A stretch of 64,000 nucleotides of DNA, taken from positions 40,796 through 104,795 of the forward strand of contig CACNFD010000007.1 of NCBI GenBank assembly GCA_902619615.1, given 5' to 3'. The notes under the pieces were generated by a model. It ran no database searches, was not told the DNA's origin, and saw only the letters and a program-made list of their open reading frames with translations. The translations under genes were made by a program, and so were the position numbers. This stretch comes from an uncultured SAR116 cluster alpha proteobacterium. Its GTDB lineage: Bacteria; Pseudomonadota; Alphaproteobacteria; Puniceispirillales; Marisalimonadaceae. Shown here piece by piece: positions 7,648-16,251 of this stretch. How positions within the stretch are numbered: position 1 is the first letter of the stretch; every line of letters starts with the position of its first letter.

Positions 7648-9615
7648 ATGGAAAATGATATAATTTCTAATCCTGTGATTTGGTCTCCATCTGATGAAAG
7701 AGTTAAATCTTCTCAGATGTATAAGTTTATGAAAAATATCAATGAAAGATATAACATTAATCTTGATGGTTTTGCTAAATTGCATAATTGGTCTATTGAA
7801 AACAAATCAGACTTTTGGTTATCAATTTGGGATTTTTTTAATATCAAAGGTTCAAAAGGGACGGAACCTTATATTGATCCAATTAATGAAATGCCTGGAA
7901 GTAAGTTTTTTCCCAATGGAAAAGTTAATTACGCTGAAAATATGCTTTCAGGCGATGATTTAGGTTCTGCTATTGTTTTTAAATCTGAAGATAAAATAAG
8001 AAAAGAGGTAACTTGGATACAATTAAAAGTTCAAGTGGCAGCATTGGCAAATTTTTTAAAAAAACAAGGCATTGTTAAAGGTGATAGGGTTGCTGCTTAT
8101 ATGCCGAATATGCCTGAGACTGTGATAATGATGTTAGCAACTTCATCTCTAGGAGCAATTTTTTCTTCTGCATCTCCAGATTTTGGTGTTGACGGAGTTT
8201 TAGATAGATTTGGACAAATAGAGCCAAAGATTCTACTTACTACGGATGGTTATTGGTATAATGGTAAAGAAATTAATATTACCAAAAAAGTAATAGAAGT
8301 AGTTGAGGCCTTACCTACTTTACAAAAAATTATTATTGCACCACTTTTGGGAATTGAAACTGGTTATAATAATGATAAATTTGTAAAATATAATGATATT
8401 CAAAATCAATATAAAACGAATGAAATACTTTTTAAGCCTCTCGCTTTAAGTGATCCTTTATATATAATGTTTTCAAGTGGCACTACTGGAAAACCAAAAT
8501 GTATAGTCCATTCCAATGGTGGGATCCTTTTAAAACATCTAGTTGAAATGGGATTGCATTCAAATGCAAAAAAAGAAAGTAGAGTGTTCTATTTTACAAC
8601 TTGTGGATGGATGATGTGGAATTGGCTTGTGTCAGGTCTGTTGTTGAAGTCTACAATTTACTTGTATGATGGTTCACCTTTTTATCCAAATGCAGAAGTT
8701 TTATGGAATTTTGTAGATAGCGAAAAAATAAATTTTATGGGTGTTTCAGCTAAATATATAGATGCGTTAAGTAAGGAAAATATCAATATCATTGATAAAT
8801 ACAAGTTAAAAAACTTGGAGATAATTGGCTCAACAGGCTCCCCATTAATCCATGAGAGTTTTGATTATATATATAGCTACATAAAAAAAGATATTTGTGT
8901 TGCGAGCTTGTCGGGAGGCACTGATATAGTTGGATGTTTTGTAGGTGGTAATCCAATGTCAGTGGTTAGAAGGGGGGAAATTCAAGGTCCAATTTTAGGC
9001 ATGGATATTCATGTTTATAATGATAATGCAAAATCTCTTAAAAATGAGAAAGGAGAATTGGTTTGTGTAAATAGCTTTCCTAGTATGCCATTATTCTTCT
9101 GGAATGATAACAATAATGAAAAATATTACGACGCTTACTTTAATAAATATGAGAATGTGTGGTGTCATGGTGATTATATCTTAAAGACTGAAAATGATGG
9201 GTTTATTATTTTTGGTAGATCAGATGCTACTCTAAATCCTGGAGGAGTTCGCATTGGTACAGCTGAAATTTATAGGCAAGTTGAACAAATTGATGAAGTT
9301 TTGGAGGGTTTGGTTATAGGTCAAATATGGAAAGGTGACACAAGAGTTGTACTTTTTGTTAGGCTTAATGAAAATACTAATTTGACAGAAGAATTAATGG
9401 ATCAAATCAAGACCAAAATTAGAACAGGGGCTTCTCCTAGACATGTACCCGCAAAGATAATTTCTGTTAAGGACATTCCAAGAACGAAGTCAGGTAAGAT
9501 AGCAGAGCTTGCAGTAAGAGATTTAATTCACAATAAACCAATAAATAATATTACTGCATTGGCTAACCCTGAATGTTTAGAAGAATATAAAAATATAAAA
9601 GAACTAAGCGCTTAA
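7648..9615 (+). CDS. Acetoacetyl-CoA synthetase
   Basis: ANL-superfamily ligase of 655 residues that activates acetoacetate with ATP and CoA. The N-terminus (IWSPSDERV, then NINERYNINLDGF) is the acetyl/acetoacetyl-CoA synthetase N domain. The P-loop FSSGTTGKPKCIVHS lies at about 272-286 and TTCGWMMWNW at about 312-321. The C-terminal domain has the hinge FGRSDATLNPGGVRIGT and the catalytic RTKSGKIAE lysine near 617. The WMMWNW motif and overall length favour acetoacetate over acetate. The gene follows the pterin dehydratase by 18 bases. Its TAA stop shares a TTAA palindrome with the convergent MFS gene. Confidence 0.92.
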   Translation: MENDIISNPVIWSPSDERVKSSQMYKFMKNINERYNINLDGFAKLHNWSIENKSDFWLSIWDFFNIKGSKGTEPYIDPINEMPGSKFFPNGKVNYAENMLSGDDLGSAIVFKSEDKIRKEVTWIQLKVQVAALANFLKKQGIVKGDRVAAYMPNMPETVIMMLATSSLGAIFSSASPDFGVDGVLDRFGQIEPKILLTTDGYWYNGKEINITKKVIEVVEALPTLQKIIIAPLLGIETGYNNDKFVKYNDIQNQYKTNEILFKPLALSDPLYIMFSSGTTGKPKCIVHSNGGILLKHLVEMGLHSNAKKESRVFYFTTCGWMMWNWLVSGLLLKSTIYLYDGSPFYPNAEVLWNFVDSEKINFMGVSAKYIDALSKENINIIDKYKLKNLEIIGSTGSPLIHESFDYIYSYIKKDICVASLSGGTDIVGCFVGGNPMSVVRRGEIQGPILGMDIHVYNDNAKSLKNEKGELVCVNSFPSMPLFFWNDNNNEKYYDAYFNKYENVWCHGDYILKTENDGFIIFGRSDATLNPGGVRIGTAEIYRQVEQIDEVLEGLVIGQIWKGDTRVVLFVRLNENTNLTEELMDQIKTKIRTGASPRHVPAKIISVKDIPRTKSGKIAELAVRDLIHNKPINNITALANPECLEEYKNIKELSA

Positions 9616-10826
9616 CCAGCTTGTTTAACTTCTGAATTAACTAAAAATGGTTTTTCTTTTACAGTAATTGTTAATAAAAATGCTACTAGACCAAGAGCAA
9701 CACTCAGCCACCACATATTTTCATAACTTCCATACAAATCAAAGAATCGGCCACCAAGCCAAGCCCCTAAAACTGCGCCCAATTGATGGCAAATAAAACA
9801 AATGCCAGATAATGTTGCCAAATATTTTGGTCCAATAAATGATAATATTATAGCGTTTGTCATAGGCACTGTTGCTAACCACAAAACACCTATCACAGCA
9901 CCAAATAAAATAGCTACTGTTGCAGATGGTGGAGATAAAACAAATATAGTTATGGTAACTGACCTCATTAAATATATAAAAGCTAATGGCATGGGTTTTT
10001 TTACTCTTGTTCCTAACCATCCAAATCCAAGAGTGCCAAGAATGTTAGTAACACCAATTATTGCAAGAGACCATCCAGCAACTTCTGCTGAAATACCTTT
10101 AAACATTAAGTCAGCTGGTAGGTGTAACCCTATAAAAGTTACGTGAAAACCACACACAAAAAATCCCATAATTAATAAAATATAATTACGCTCTTTCAAT
10201 GAAAATAATAGAGTGTTTTGTAATTCATTACCAAAGCTGTCCTTTTGATTAACTTTTTCATTTGTATTATTTAACAAAGGTAACAATATCAACAATGAAA
10301 ATGTTATTATAGATAAAACAATTAAGCTAGTTTCCCATCCAAATGTTTTGTTCATCCACATCGTAGGCAAAACAACTGCAAATTGGCCAAAAGACGCAGC
10401 AGCTGCAATCAAACCCATTGCAAATGACCTTTTCTCTTGAGGTGCAACCTTACCTGCAATACTGACCATTGTGGCCATTCCAGCACCACCTAACCCAAAT
10501 CCCATTAATGAAGTGGCTGAAAATAATGTTATTTGATTGTCAGGATTGCTCATTAAAAAAATTCCAGAAGCGAAACAAATGATACCAAAGGCCAAGACTT
10601 TTTGTGGTCCAAATCTGTCTATTAAAATTCCTAAACCAAACGTTACAACACCCCAAATGATTGCTTGAAAACCTATTGCAAAAGAAAAAAATTCCTTCCC
10701 ATCTTTCATGAAATGGCTAATAGGTTCTAAAAAGAGGCCTAAAGATTGGCGAACTCCCATAATCATAATAATAATCAATGAACAAACCAAAATGATTAAT
10801 TGCCAATCAACTTTTTTTGATAACAT
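9612..10826 (-). CDS. MFS transporter, oxalate/monocarboxylate-like
   Basis: A 404-residue integral membrane protein with about twelve hydrophobic helices. It starts with MLSKKVDWQLIILVCSLIII and has the MFS loop motif GILIDRFGPQKV between helices 2 and 3 (about 62-73). The RQSLGLFLEPI segment after helix 1 is common in the OxlT and monocarboxylate porter branch. It may carry a small carboxylate, which would suit the adjacent acetoacetyl-CoA synthetase, but substrate is inference. Its stop codon lies inside the stop of the convergent synthetase gene, leaving no room for a separate terminator. Confidence 0.82.
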   Translation of the reverse strand: MLSKKVDWQLIILVCSLIIIMIMGVRQSLGLFLEPISHFMKDGKEFFSFAIGFQAIIWGVVTFGLGILIDRFGPQKVLAFGIICFASGIFLMSNPDNQITLFSATSLMGFGLGGAGMATMVSIAGKVAPQEKRSFAMGLIAAAASFGQFAVVLPTMWMNKTFGWETSLIVLSIITFSLLILLPLLNNTNEKVNQKDSFGNELQNTLLFSLKERNYILLIMGFFVCGFHVTFIGLHLPADLMFKGISAEVAGWSLAIIGVTNILGTLGFGWLGTRVKKPMPLAFIYLMRSVTITIFVLSPPSATVAILFGAVIGVLWLATVPMTNAIILSFIGPKYLATLSGICFICHQLGAVLGAWLGGRFFDLYGSYENMWWLSVALGLVAFLLTITVKEKPFLVNSEVKQAG

Positions 10827-10880
10827 TTTTATGTCCTAATAAATTTATTAATATTACCTTATCTAAGATTATAATATTTT

Positions 10881-11339
10881 TTATCCTCTACCCTTATAAT
10901 TTGGAACGTTATGATCAGGTAAAAATAACTGTTCTGGTTTTTTCCCAGTTTGCCAAAAAATATCTATTGGAATGCCGCCCCTTGGATACCAATAACCTGC
11001 TATTCTCAACCATTTTGGCGATAAAAGGTCAATTATATCTTGAGCAAGTGATATTGTGCAATCCTCATGAAATGCACCGTGATTTCTGTAACCTAAAAGA
11101 TATAGTTTAAATGATTTACTTTCTACTATAAATTTATCTGGCACATAATCTAAAATTATATAAGCAAAATCTGGCTGAGAAGTTACTGGGCATATAGAGG
11201 TGAACTCTGGACAAGTTAACCTTATAGAATATTCTAAGTTTGTTTTGGGATTATTTACTTTTTCAAGAACATTTTTGTCAGGATAATTTGGAATATTACT
11301 TTTATTACCCAGTGCATCAAGTTGATTTGGTTTTGTCAT
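10881..11339 (-). CDS. queF: NADPH-dependent 7-cyano-7-deazaguanine reductase QueF (short type)
   Basis: T-fold enzyme of 152 residues that reduces preQ0 to preQ1 in queuosine synthesis for tRNA wobble position 34. The thioimide-forming Cys50 and catalytic Asp57 lie in [12 protein letters not shown], and substrate-binding His91-Glu92 lie in AFHEDC. The NADPH motif includes ESKSFKLYL (about 73-81). Length matches the unimodular B. subtilis-like type, not the 280-residue E. coli type. It is the last gene of the minus-strand run DUF1244-gapR-pyrF-queF. Confidence 0.95.
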   Translation of the reverse strand: MTKPNQLDALGNKSNIPNYPDKNVLEKVNNPKTNLEYSIRLTCPEFTSICPVTSQPDFAYIILDYVPDKFIVESKSFKLYLLGYRNHGAFHEDCTISLAQDIIDLLSPKWLRIAGYWYPRGGIPIDIFWQTGKKPEQLFLPDHNVPNYKGRG

Positions 11340-11358
11340 TGATTAAACTTTCTTACAT

Positions 11359-12261
11359 TTAAGTATTAATAAGTAAATTGTTGGTATTTTCTAGTTCAGT
11401 TGATATTATATCGCGCCATATTGTAATACTATTAACAGAATAAGAATTTTTTGGAAATAACACGCTTCTCGATGCATTTATCAATCCAAAATTTTTTAAA
11501 CCAGAATAACTCTCGTCAGTAATTAGTGGCGCACAAGCTTCAGAAGCGGAGGCTCCTTGAGCTCCATAGCCTGGAATTAAAAACGGTGCGCTTGGTAATA
11601 TTTTTCTCAAAGATATAGCTTGATCTTTGTAAGTTGCACCTGAAACTACGCCAATAGAAGATAATCCTGATTGACCCCTATTTTTTTCAATGGTGGGTTT
11701 CAGTATATTAGCTAAGTGTTCATAACATTTTACATTTTTATTTATTAAAATCTCTTGAATATCTTGCGAACCTTTGTTGCTGGTATGAACTAAAACAAAT
11801 AAACCTGATCCAGTATCTTGTGCTTTTCTAAAGAAGGGTTCTAGGCTGTCTAGCCCTAACCAAGGATTTACAGTGAGTGCATCACTAGGGAAAGGGGCAT
11901 TTTTACCAAGATAAGCATTTGCGTATGCTTTGCTTGTGCTACCTATATCACCTCTTTTTGCGTCCATTATAACTAGAAAATCTTTGGAATGTGCATATTT
12001 ACACAAGGATGATAATAAGATCATACCCTCTGGCCCTAATTGCTCAAACAATGCAATTTGTGGTTTTATAGCTGGAACTTTTCCAATAACTGTCTCTACC
12101 AAAGAAAAACAAAATGTTTCAACTATTTTAATATTGTTAATTGTTCCATTTTCATTAAATATTTCAGGAATTAAATCTAAATGAGGATCAATGCCAAGAC
12201 ACAAAAAAGATTTAGTCTTTCTTATTTTTTCAAAAAGTCTGTCGCCAAAATGATCAACCAT
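11359..12261 (-). CDS. pyrF: Orotidine 5'-phosphate decarboxylase, type 2
   Basis: TIM-barrel enzyme of 300 residues that converts OMP to UMP. The catalytic array D100-x-K102-x-x-D105 is seen in IMDAKRGDIGST, and D25 in CLGIDPHLD binds the ribose. The DAKRGDIGSTS form and the roughly 300-residue length mark the type 2 branch, as in mycobacteria and Myxococcus, rather than the shorter type 1 enzyme usual in many proteobacteria. The phosphate loop GYGAQGAS and the NASRSVLFP segment near the C-terminus also fit. It starts 3 bases after gapR ends. Confidence 0.95.
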   Translation of the reverse strand: MVDHFGDRLFEKIRKTKSFLCLGIDPHLDLIPEIFNENGTINNIKIVETFCFSLVETVIGKVPAIKPQIALFEQLGPEGMILLSSLCKYAHSKDFLVIMDAKRGDIGSTSKAYANAYLGKNAPFPSDALTVNPWLGLDSLEPFFRKAQDTGSGLFVLVHTSNKGSQDIQEILINKNVKCYEHLANILKPTIEKNRGQSGLSSIGVVSGATYKDQAISLRKILPSAPFLIPGYGAQGASASEACAPLITDESYSGLKNFGLINASRSVLFPKNSYSVNSITIWRDIISTELENTNNLLINT

Positions 12262-12264
12262 CTA

Positions 12265-12531
12265 TTAGTAAATACCTAATGCATTTTTATAAGTATTAAA
12301 CAATGTTTCTTGTTCAAGTCTTTCGTCAACATCCATTTTTCGCAGGGCTAATATTTTTCTCATTACTGTCGGGTCATAACCCAAAGATTTTGCCTCAGAA
12401 AATACTTCTTTAATATCAAAATGTATATTATTTTTTTCTTCTGATAGCCTTTCAATTCTCTCTATAAAACTCTTAAGTCTATCATCTTTTTTTGGGATTG
12501 ATTGTTGAACATTATTTGATTTTTCATCCAT
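12265..12531 (-). CDS. gapR: GapR family nucleoid-associated protein (DUF2312)
   Basis: An 88-residue protein matching GapR of Caulobacter in length and sequence. The family is a clamp-like DNA-binding protein that prefers overtwisted, AT-rich DNA and stimulates gyrase ahead of replication and transcription. The core LKSFIERIERLSEEK is a coiled-coil helix and SEAKSLGYDPTVMRKIL is the family signature. Upstream in-frame codons extend to 12630, but they overlap DUF1244 coding DNA and are not conserved in the family, so I use ATG 12531. One base separates it from the DUF1244 stop. It is the best single alphaproteobacterial marker in the window. Confidence 0.92.
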   Translation of the reverse strand: MDEKSNNVQQSIPKKDDRLKSFIERIERLSEEKNNIHFDIKEVFSEAKSLGYDPTVMRKILALRKMDVDERLEQETLFNTYKNALGIY

Positions 12532-12532
12532 G

Positions 12533-12832
12533 TTAGTGATCTTTGGCAATAGAATTTTTAAAATTTTCTTTTTGATCTTCATCTGCATCAGTTTGGTATT
12601 TTTCTTTCCAGACTGAATGTGGCATTCCATACACTATTTCTCTAGCATGGTCTTTGTCTACTTTTAAACCAGTTTCTTCAGCTGCTTCTGTATACCATCT
12701 TGACAAGCAATTTCTACAAAAACCACTTAAATTCATAAGATCGATATTTTGGACATCAGTTCTAATTTGAAGATGCTCTATAAGTTTTTTAAAAACAATA
12801 GACTCAACTTTGGTTTTTTGTTCATCATTCAT
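12533..12832 (-). CDS. DUF1244 family protein
   Basis: A 99-residue soluble protein of uncharacterised family DUF1244. The conserved block GFCRNCLSRWYTEAAEE (about 37-53) has a CxxC pair and is followed by AREIVYGMPHSVWKEKYQ (about 63-80), both diagnostic. Function is unknown; the CxxC could bind a metal. Translation is tightly linked to gapR downstream (stop TAA, one base, then ATG), which suggests co-regulation of the two. The upstream intergenic region is shared with the divergent mntR gene. Confidence 0.88.
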   Translation of the reverse strand: MNDEQKTKVESIVFKKLIEHLQIRTDVQNIDLMNLSGFCRNCLSRWYTEAAEETGLKVDKDHAREIVYGMPHSVWKEKYQTDADEDQKENFKNSIAKDH

Positions 12833-12931
12833 AATGTTACCTTATTTTGAAAACTCTAATTAAGTTTTTTTAATCTAAATTCAATACAAAGACAAATAAA
12901 TTAAAAAAATTGTAAAATTTAATAAATTATA

Positions 12932-12950
12932 TTAGGTTAGGCTAACTTTA
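12932..12950 (+). promoter_or_regulatory. DtxR/IdeR-type metal-regulator box upstream of mntR
   Basis: The 19 bases TTAGGTTAGGCTAACTTTA match the actinobacterial DtxR/IdeR operator consensus TWAGGTTAGSCTAACCTWA at 18 of 19 positions. The core GTTAG-G-CTAAC is a perfect dyad. The site ends 12 bases before the mntR ATG (12963), and its last base is the first base of the AGGA ribosome-binding site. Binding there would block the regulator's own transcription or initiation. The match is seen directly; binding by this MntR is inference. Confidence 0.72.
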
Positions 12951-12962
12951 GGATTTTTGTTT

Positions 12963-13376
12963 ATGATTAATGAAATTGAAATTAACTCTGACAGGTTTGC
13001 TCAAGTTAGGAATGCTAGAAATACAGAAATAGCTGAAGATTACACTGAAATGATAGCAGATTTGATCAGAGAGACTGGCGAAGCAAGAGCTGTTGATTTA
13101 GCAAAGCACTTTGGGGTAACTGGCCCAACAGTTAATAGTATTATTAGGCGTTTGGTAAGAGAGGGTTTAGTAGAAAGTAGACCGTATAGATCTATTTTTT
13201 TGACTGAAAAAGGTAAACTGTTGGCAGACTATTGCAAAAAAAGACACGAAATTGTTTACAATTTTTTAATAAAAATTGGTGTGAAGGAAGAAGTTGCTAA
13301 AAATGATGCTGAAGGTTTAGAGCATCATGTCAGTTCTGAGACGTTAAGCGTTTTTGAAAAATTTAATAAAGCTTAA
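12963..13376 (+). CDS. mntR: Manganese-responsive regulator MntR (DtxR family)
   Basis: A 137-residue metalloregulator closely resembling E. coli MntR along its length. The winged helix-turn-helix covers about residues 25-75 with recognition helix TGPTVNSIIRRLVREGLV, and the dimerisation and metal domain follows with KKRHEIVYNFL and DAEGLEHHVSSETL. No C-terminal SH3-like domain is present, as in other MntR. The recognition helix shares GPTV with DtxR/IdeR. A near-consensus DtxR box lies just upstream, so negative autoregulation is likely. ATG 12963 is chosen over TTG 12957 because AGGA lies 9 bases ahead. No mntH or other manganese transporter is in the window. Confidence 0.93.
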   Translation: MINEIEINSDRFAQVRNARNTEIAEDYTEMIADLIRETGEARAVDLAKHFGVTGPTVNSIIRRLVREGLVESRPYRSIFLTEKGKLLADYCKKRHEIVYNFLIKIGVKEEVAKNDAEGLEHHVSSETLSVFEKFNKA

Positions 13377-13380
13377 ACTT

Positions 13381-14868
13381 TTATTTTATTATTCCGACAT
13401 ACAGATAATATTTTCGTTCCAAATTTTTAACAGTTTTTATGGAGATTTTTTTAATTAATTTAATTTCATCAAGACCGTATGTATTTTCTGTTAAATTAGA
13501 ATTATTTTTTACAATTAATATTTTTTCCCCATTTGTTTTATTTGTTAGATCGTAATTAAAATTAGATTCATAGAAGTTTCCCGGAATTAAACTATTTGTT
13601 TTTATAAAAAGTTTATTTTCTAAATTGTTTTCATGACGATTAAGGTAATAATTTAATCTTGAAATATCTCCTCTCTTTTCAAGGACAATTTTTGATATTT
13701 TTTCCTCTATAAAAGTGTCTTGTATTTTTGATGCAAGTTTTTCAAATCCTAAATTTTTTCTAAGTGGATTAGATTTTAAATTTAATGGATAGAAGCTTGC
13801 ATTGATTGTAATTATTAAAATATATACTGAAATAGCTATATTTAAAAAAAGTCCTAAATAAAAAAATCCTTTAAAGATACTACTTCTTGTCAAGTTTACA
13901 TAGTAACTGATAATTAAAGTAGCGCCAACATAAGCGGTAACTGCCCAATTTGCGTTTGCAATTTTTAAAAAACTTTGAACAGTCATTAAAATAATTATGG
14001 GAAGAGAAATCATAGCTAACAGAGTTATGTTTCGGTCTTTAAAAAAGCTATCAATTACTAACAAAAGATATAAAAAAAATAATAAAGGCCCAAAGACTAA
14101 AAATTGAGATGACAAAAAATCAATTACATTATCATAGTTAAGAGTAATTTCTAAAAGATTTGCGTTTGAAATAGTATGATTCACCGTTGCAAAATCATTT
14201 AAGTAATTCCAATATAAATTTGTACTTGCTATTAAGACACTTGTAAAAAGTATTATTACTATATTTTTGATATTTAAAAATTTACTTCTGTCATGAATTA
14301 GCCACCATATTATGAAGAAAATTGGAAAATACAAAGCTGCATATTTGGACAAAAAAGCCAATCCGAGAAAGAGACCTACAAACAAAGCATGATAGCTAGA
14401 ATTTAGTCGTAATGATTTTAACAAAAAAAACAAAGATAAGGACCAAAATAATAACAGTGGAGTGTCAGTTGAAATTATAAATCCACCTAAAGAAGCGGCT
14501 GGTGTGAATATCCAAATTAAAGCTGCAGCCTTCCCTGCGTTTGATCCAAATGCAAATTTCGCGGTACCCCATAAAACTAAGGAAATTAATAGATGTGTTA
14601 TCGGTGAAAAAAGTCTTACAGCCCATTCTTCATTTCCAAAAATAAAAGTCGATAATGAAATCATCCATGCTATTAATGGTGGTTTAGTAAAATAGCCTAA
14701 GTCTATATTTCTTGACCAATGCCAATATTGAGCTTCGTCAACAGACAATTCTATTGGGGATACATATAAAGAATATATCCTAGAAATAGTTATGATTATT
14801 AAAATAAAAAAAACTACAGGAGTATTTAGTAGGGTAAAGCTTCCCCTCTTCTTGCGGAGTGATAACAT
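13381..14868 (-). CDS. PMT/ArnT-family membrane glycosyltransferase
   Basis: A 495-residue polytopic protein with about ten to twelve hydrophobic helices in the first 350 residues and a soluble C-terminal part. The first periplasmic loop contains SVDEAQYWHWSRN (about 42-54), the Asp-Glu pair typical of GT-C enzymes of the dolichyl-phosphate-mannose mannosyltransferase and ArnT type, followed by GYFTKPPLIAW. Such enzymes move a sugar from a polyprenyl-phosphate carrier to lipid A, a glycan or a protein on the periplasmic side. The acceptor cannot be deduced. The gene stands alone, converging on mntR with a 4-base gap. Confidence 0.82.
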   Translation of the reverse strand: MLSLRKKRGSFTLLNTPVVFFILIIITISRIYSLYVSPIELSVDEAQYWHWSRNIDLGYFTKPPLIAWMISLSTFIFGNEEWAVRLFSPITHLLISLVLWGTAKFAFGSNAGKAAALIWIFTPAASLGGFIISTDTPLLLFWSLSLFFLLKSLRLNSSYHALFVGLFLGLAFLSKYAALYFPIFFIIWWLIHDRSKFLNIKNIVIILFTSVLIASTNLYWNYLNDFATVNHTISNANLLEITLNYDNVIDFLSSQFLVFGPLLFFLYLLLVIDSFFKDRNITLLAMISLPIIILMTVQSFLKIANANWAVTAYVGATLIISYYVNLTRSSIFKGFFYLGLFLNIAISVYILIITINASFYPLNLKSNPLRKNLGFEKLASKIQDTFIEEKISKIVLEKRGDISRLNYYLNRHENNLENKLFIKTNSLIPGNFYESNFNYDLTNKTNGEKILIVKNNSNLTENTYGLDEIKLIKKISIKTVKNLERKYYLYVGIIK

Positions 14869-15009
14869 TTCAATCTCCCAGATAACATAAATTATTCTAT
14901 ATTTAATGAAAAAACAATATTATTGTGGATTAGTAGATTAGCTTACGTTCTTGATTTGTTATACATTTGAGTTTAATTATTAACTTTAGTCAACGATTGA
15001 GTGTTTTAG

Positions 15010-15426
15010 ATGAATTTTAGTAATGAAATAAATGAAATAATTGAGGATTTTTCTTTCTTTGATTCTTGGGAAGATAAGTATCAATATTTAATTGATATGG
15101 GAAGAAATGTTCCTCAAATGGATGAAGCGCTCAAAACTGAAGAAAATAAAATGAAAGGCTGCCAGTCTGTAGTATATTTTTATAAATATTACAATGATGA
15201 TGGGACTATTACTTTTTTAGCGAACAGTGATGCAGCCATAGTTCAGGGACTTATTGCTATAATGTTAAAAGTTTTTTCAGGAAAACAACCTCAAGAAATT
15301 CTGGACACAAATATAAATTTTCTAGAACAAATAGGATTGAATGATCACTTATCTCCCACAAGAAAAAATGGTCTTTCTTCTCTTGTCTCCTCGATTAAAA
15401 ATTCAGCTCAAGAGAAATTAACATAG
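15010..15426 (+). CDS. sufE: Cysteine desulfuration protein SufE
   Basis: A 138-residue sulfur acceptor that takes persulfide sulfur from the cysteine desulfurase SufS and passes it to the SufBCD scaffold for Fe-S cluster assembly. The active-site Cys51 lies in KMKGCQSVVYF, and the helix FFDSWEDKYQYLIDMG (about 16-31) is the family N-terminus. The segment DSDAAIVQGLIAIML-like (here NSDAAIVQGLIAI) is also conserved. The rest of the suf operon is not here. It is followed 10 bases later by the SpoU methyltransferase. Confidence 0.94.
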   Translation: MNFSNEINEIIEDFSFFDSWEDKYQYLIDMGRNVPQMDEALKTEENKMKGCQSVVYFYKYYNDDGTITFLANSDAAIVQGLIAIMLKVFSGKQPQEILDTNINFLEQIGLNDHLSPTRKNGLSSLVSSIKNSAQEKLT

Positions 15427-15436
15427 GAAATACAAT

Positions 15437-16246
15437 TTGGTTGTTTCTGGAAAACAATATGAAATTTCTAGTTTAACTAATGATAAAGTTAAATTAATAA
15501 ATAGTTTATATCATCGTAAATATAGAAGAGATTTGAACCTTTTTGTTGCAGAAGGTGTTCGAATTTGCAAAGAAGCTTTAGATAATAACTGGGAAATTAA
15601 ATATTTATTATTTAATAAAGAAAATAAAGATAATTTAGCTATAAATGATTTGGTGAATGATACAACTTCATTAGGTGGAGATACAATAGCAGTATCTTCT
15701 CAAATATTATCTAAATTGTCACAAAAACATAACCCTCAAAATGTATTAGGTGTTTTTATACAAAAATGGCATCATCTTCCTACTTCCATTCATAACAAAT
15801 GCATTGTTGCGCTTGAAAATGTAAGGGATCCTGGTAATTTAGGAACAATACTAAGGACTATGGATGCTATGGGGGCTGGTGATTGCGTTTTACTTGATGA
15901 ATGTACAGACCCCTTTTCGTATGAAGCAGTAAGGGCGAGCATGGGAGCTATTTTTAACATAAACGTTATAGCCTCAAATCTTGAACATTTTTTAAAATGG
16001 AAGTCTGATAAAAATATTAGTTTTATTGGAACTTCATTAAAAAAAGCTTCAAACTACACCCAGGCTAATTGGAAAACACCTTTTGTTTTAGCCATGGGTA
16101 ATGAGCAAAATGGTTTGTCTGATAAATTGATCAATAATTGTGATCAATTGATAAAAATACCAATGCTAGGTAAATCAGATAGCCTTAACCTGGCTGTATC
16201 TACAGGTATACTTTTATACGAATCAATTAGGAAAAATCCTAATTAG
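15437..16246 (+). CDS. SpoU/TrmH-family RNA 2'-O-methyltransferase (RlmB/TsnR-like)
   Basis: SPOUT-class methyltransferase of 269 residues. An N-terminal RNA-binding part of about 90 residues is followed by the three SpoU motifs: NVRDPGNLGTILRTMDA (motif 1, about 132), GNEQNGLS (motif 2, about 218) and IPMLGKSDSLNLAVST (motif 3, about 240). It methylates a ribose in rRNA or tRNA using S-adenosylmethionine through a trefoil-knot fold. The start is TTG at 15437, supported by AGGAAA six bases upstream. The target nucleotide is not predictable. It converges on the RlmI-like gene with 5 bases between stops. Confidence 0.88.
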   Translation: MVVSGKQYEISSLTNDKVKLINSLYHRKYRRDLNLFVAEGVRICKEALDNNWEIKYLLFNKENKDNLAINDLVNDTTSLGGDTIAVSSQILSKLSQKHNPQNVLGVFIQKWHHLPTSIHNKCIVALENVRDPGNLGTILRTMDAMGAGDCVLLDECTDPFSYEAVRASMGAIFNINVIASNLEHFLKWKSDKNISFIGTSLKKASNYTQANWKTPFVLAMGNEQNGLSDKLINNCDQLIKIPMLGKSDSLNLAVSTGILLYESIRKNPN

Positions 16247-16251
16247 TATAT

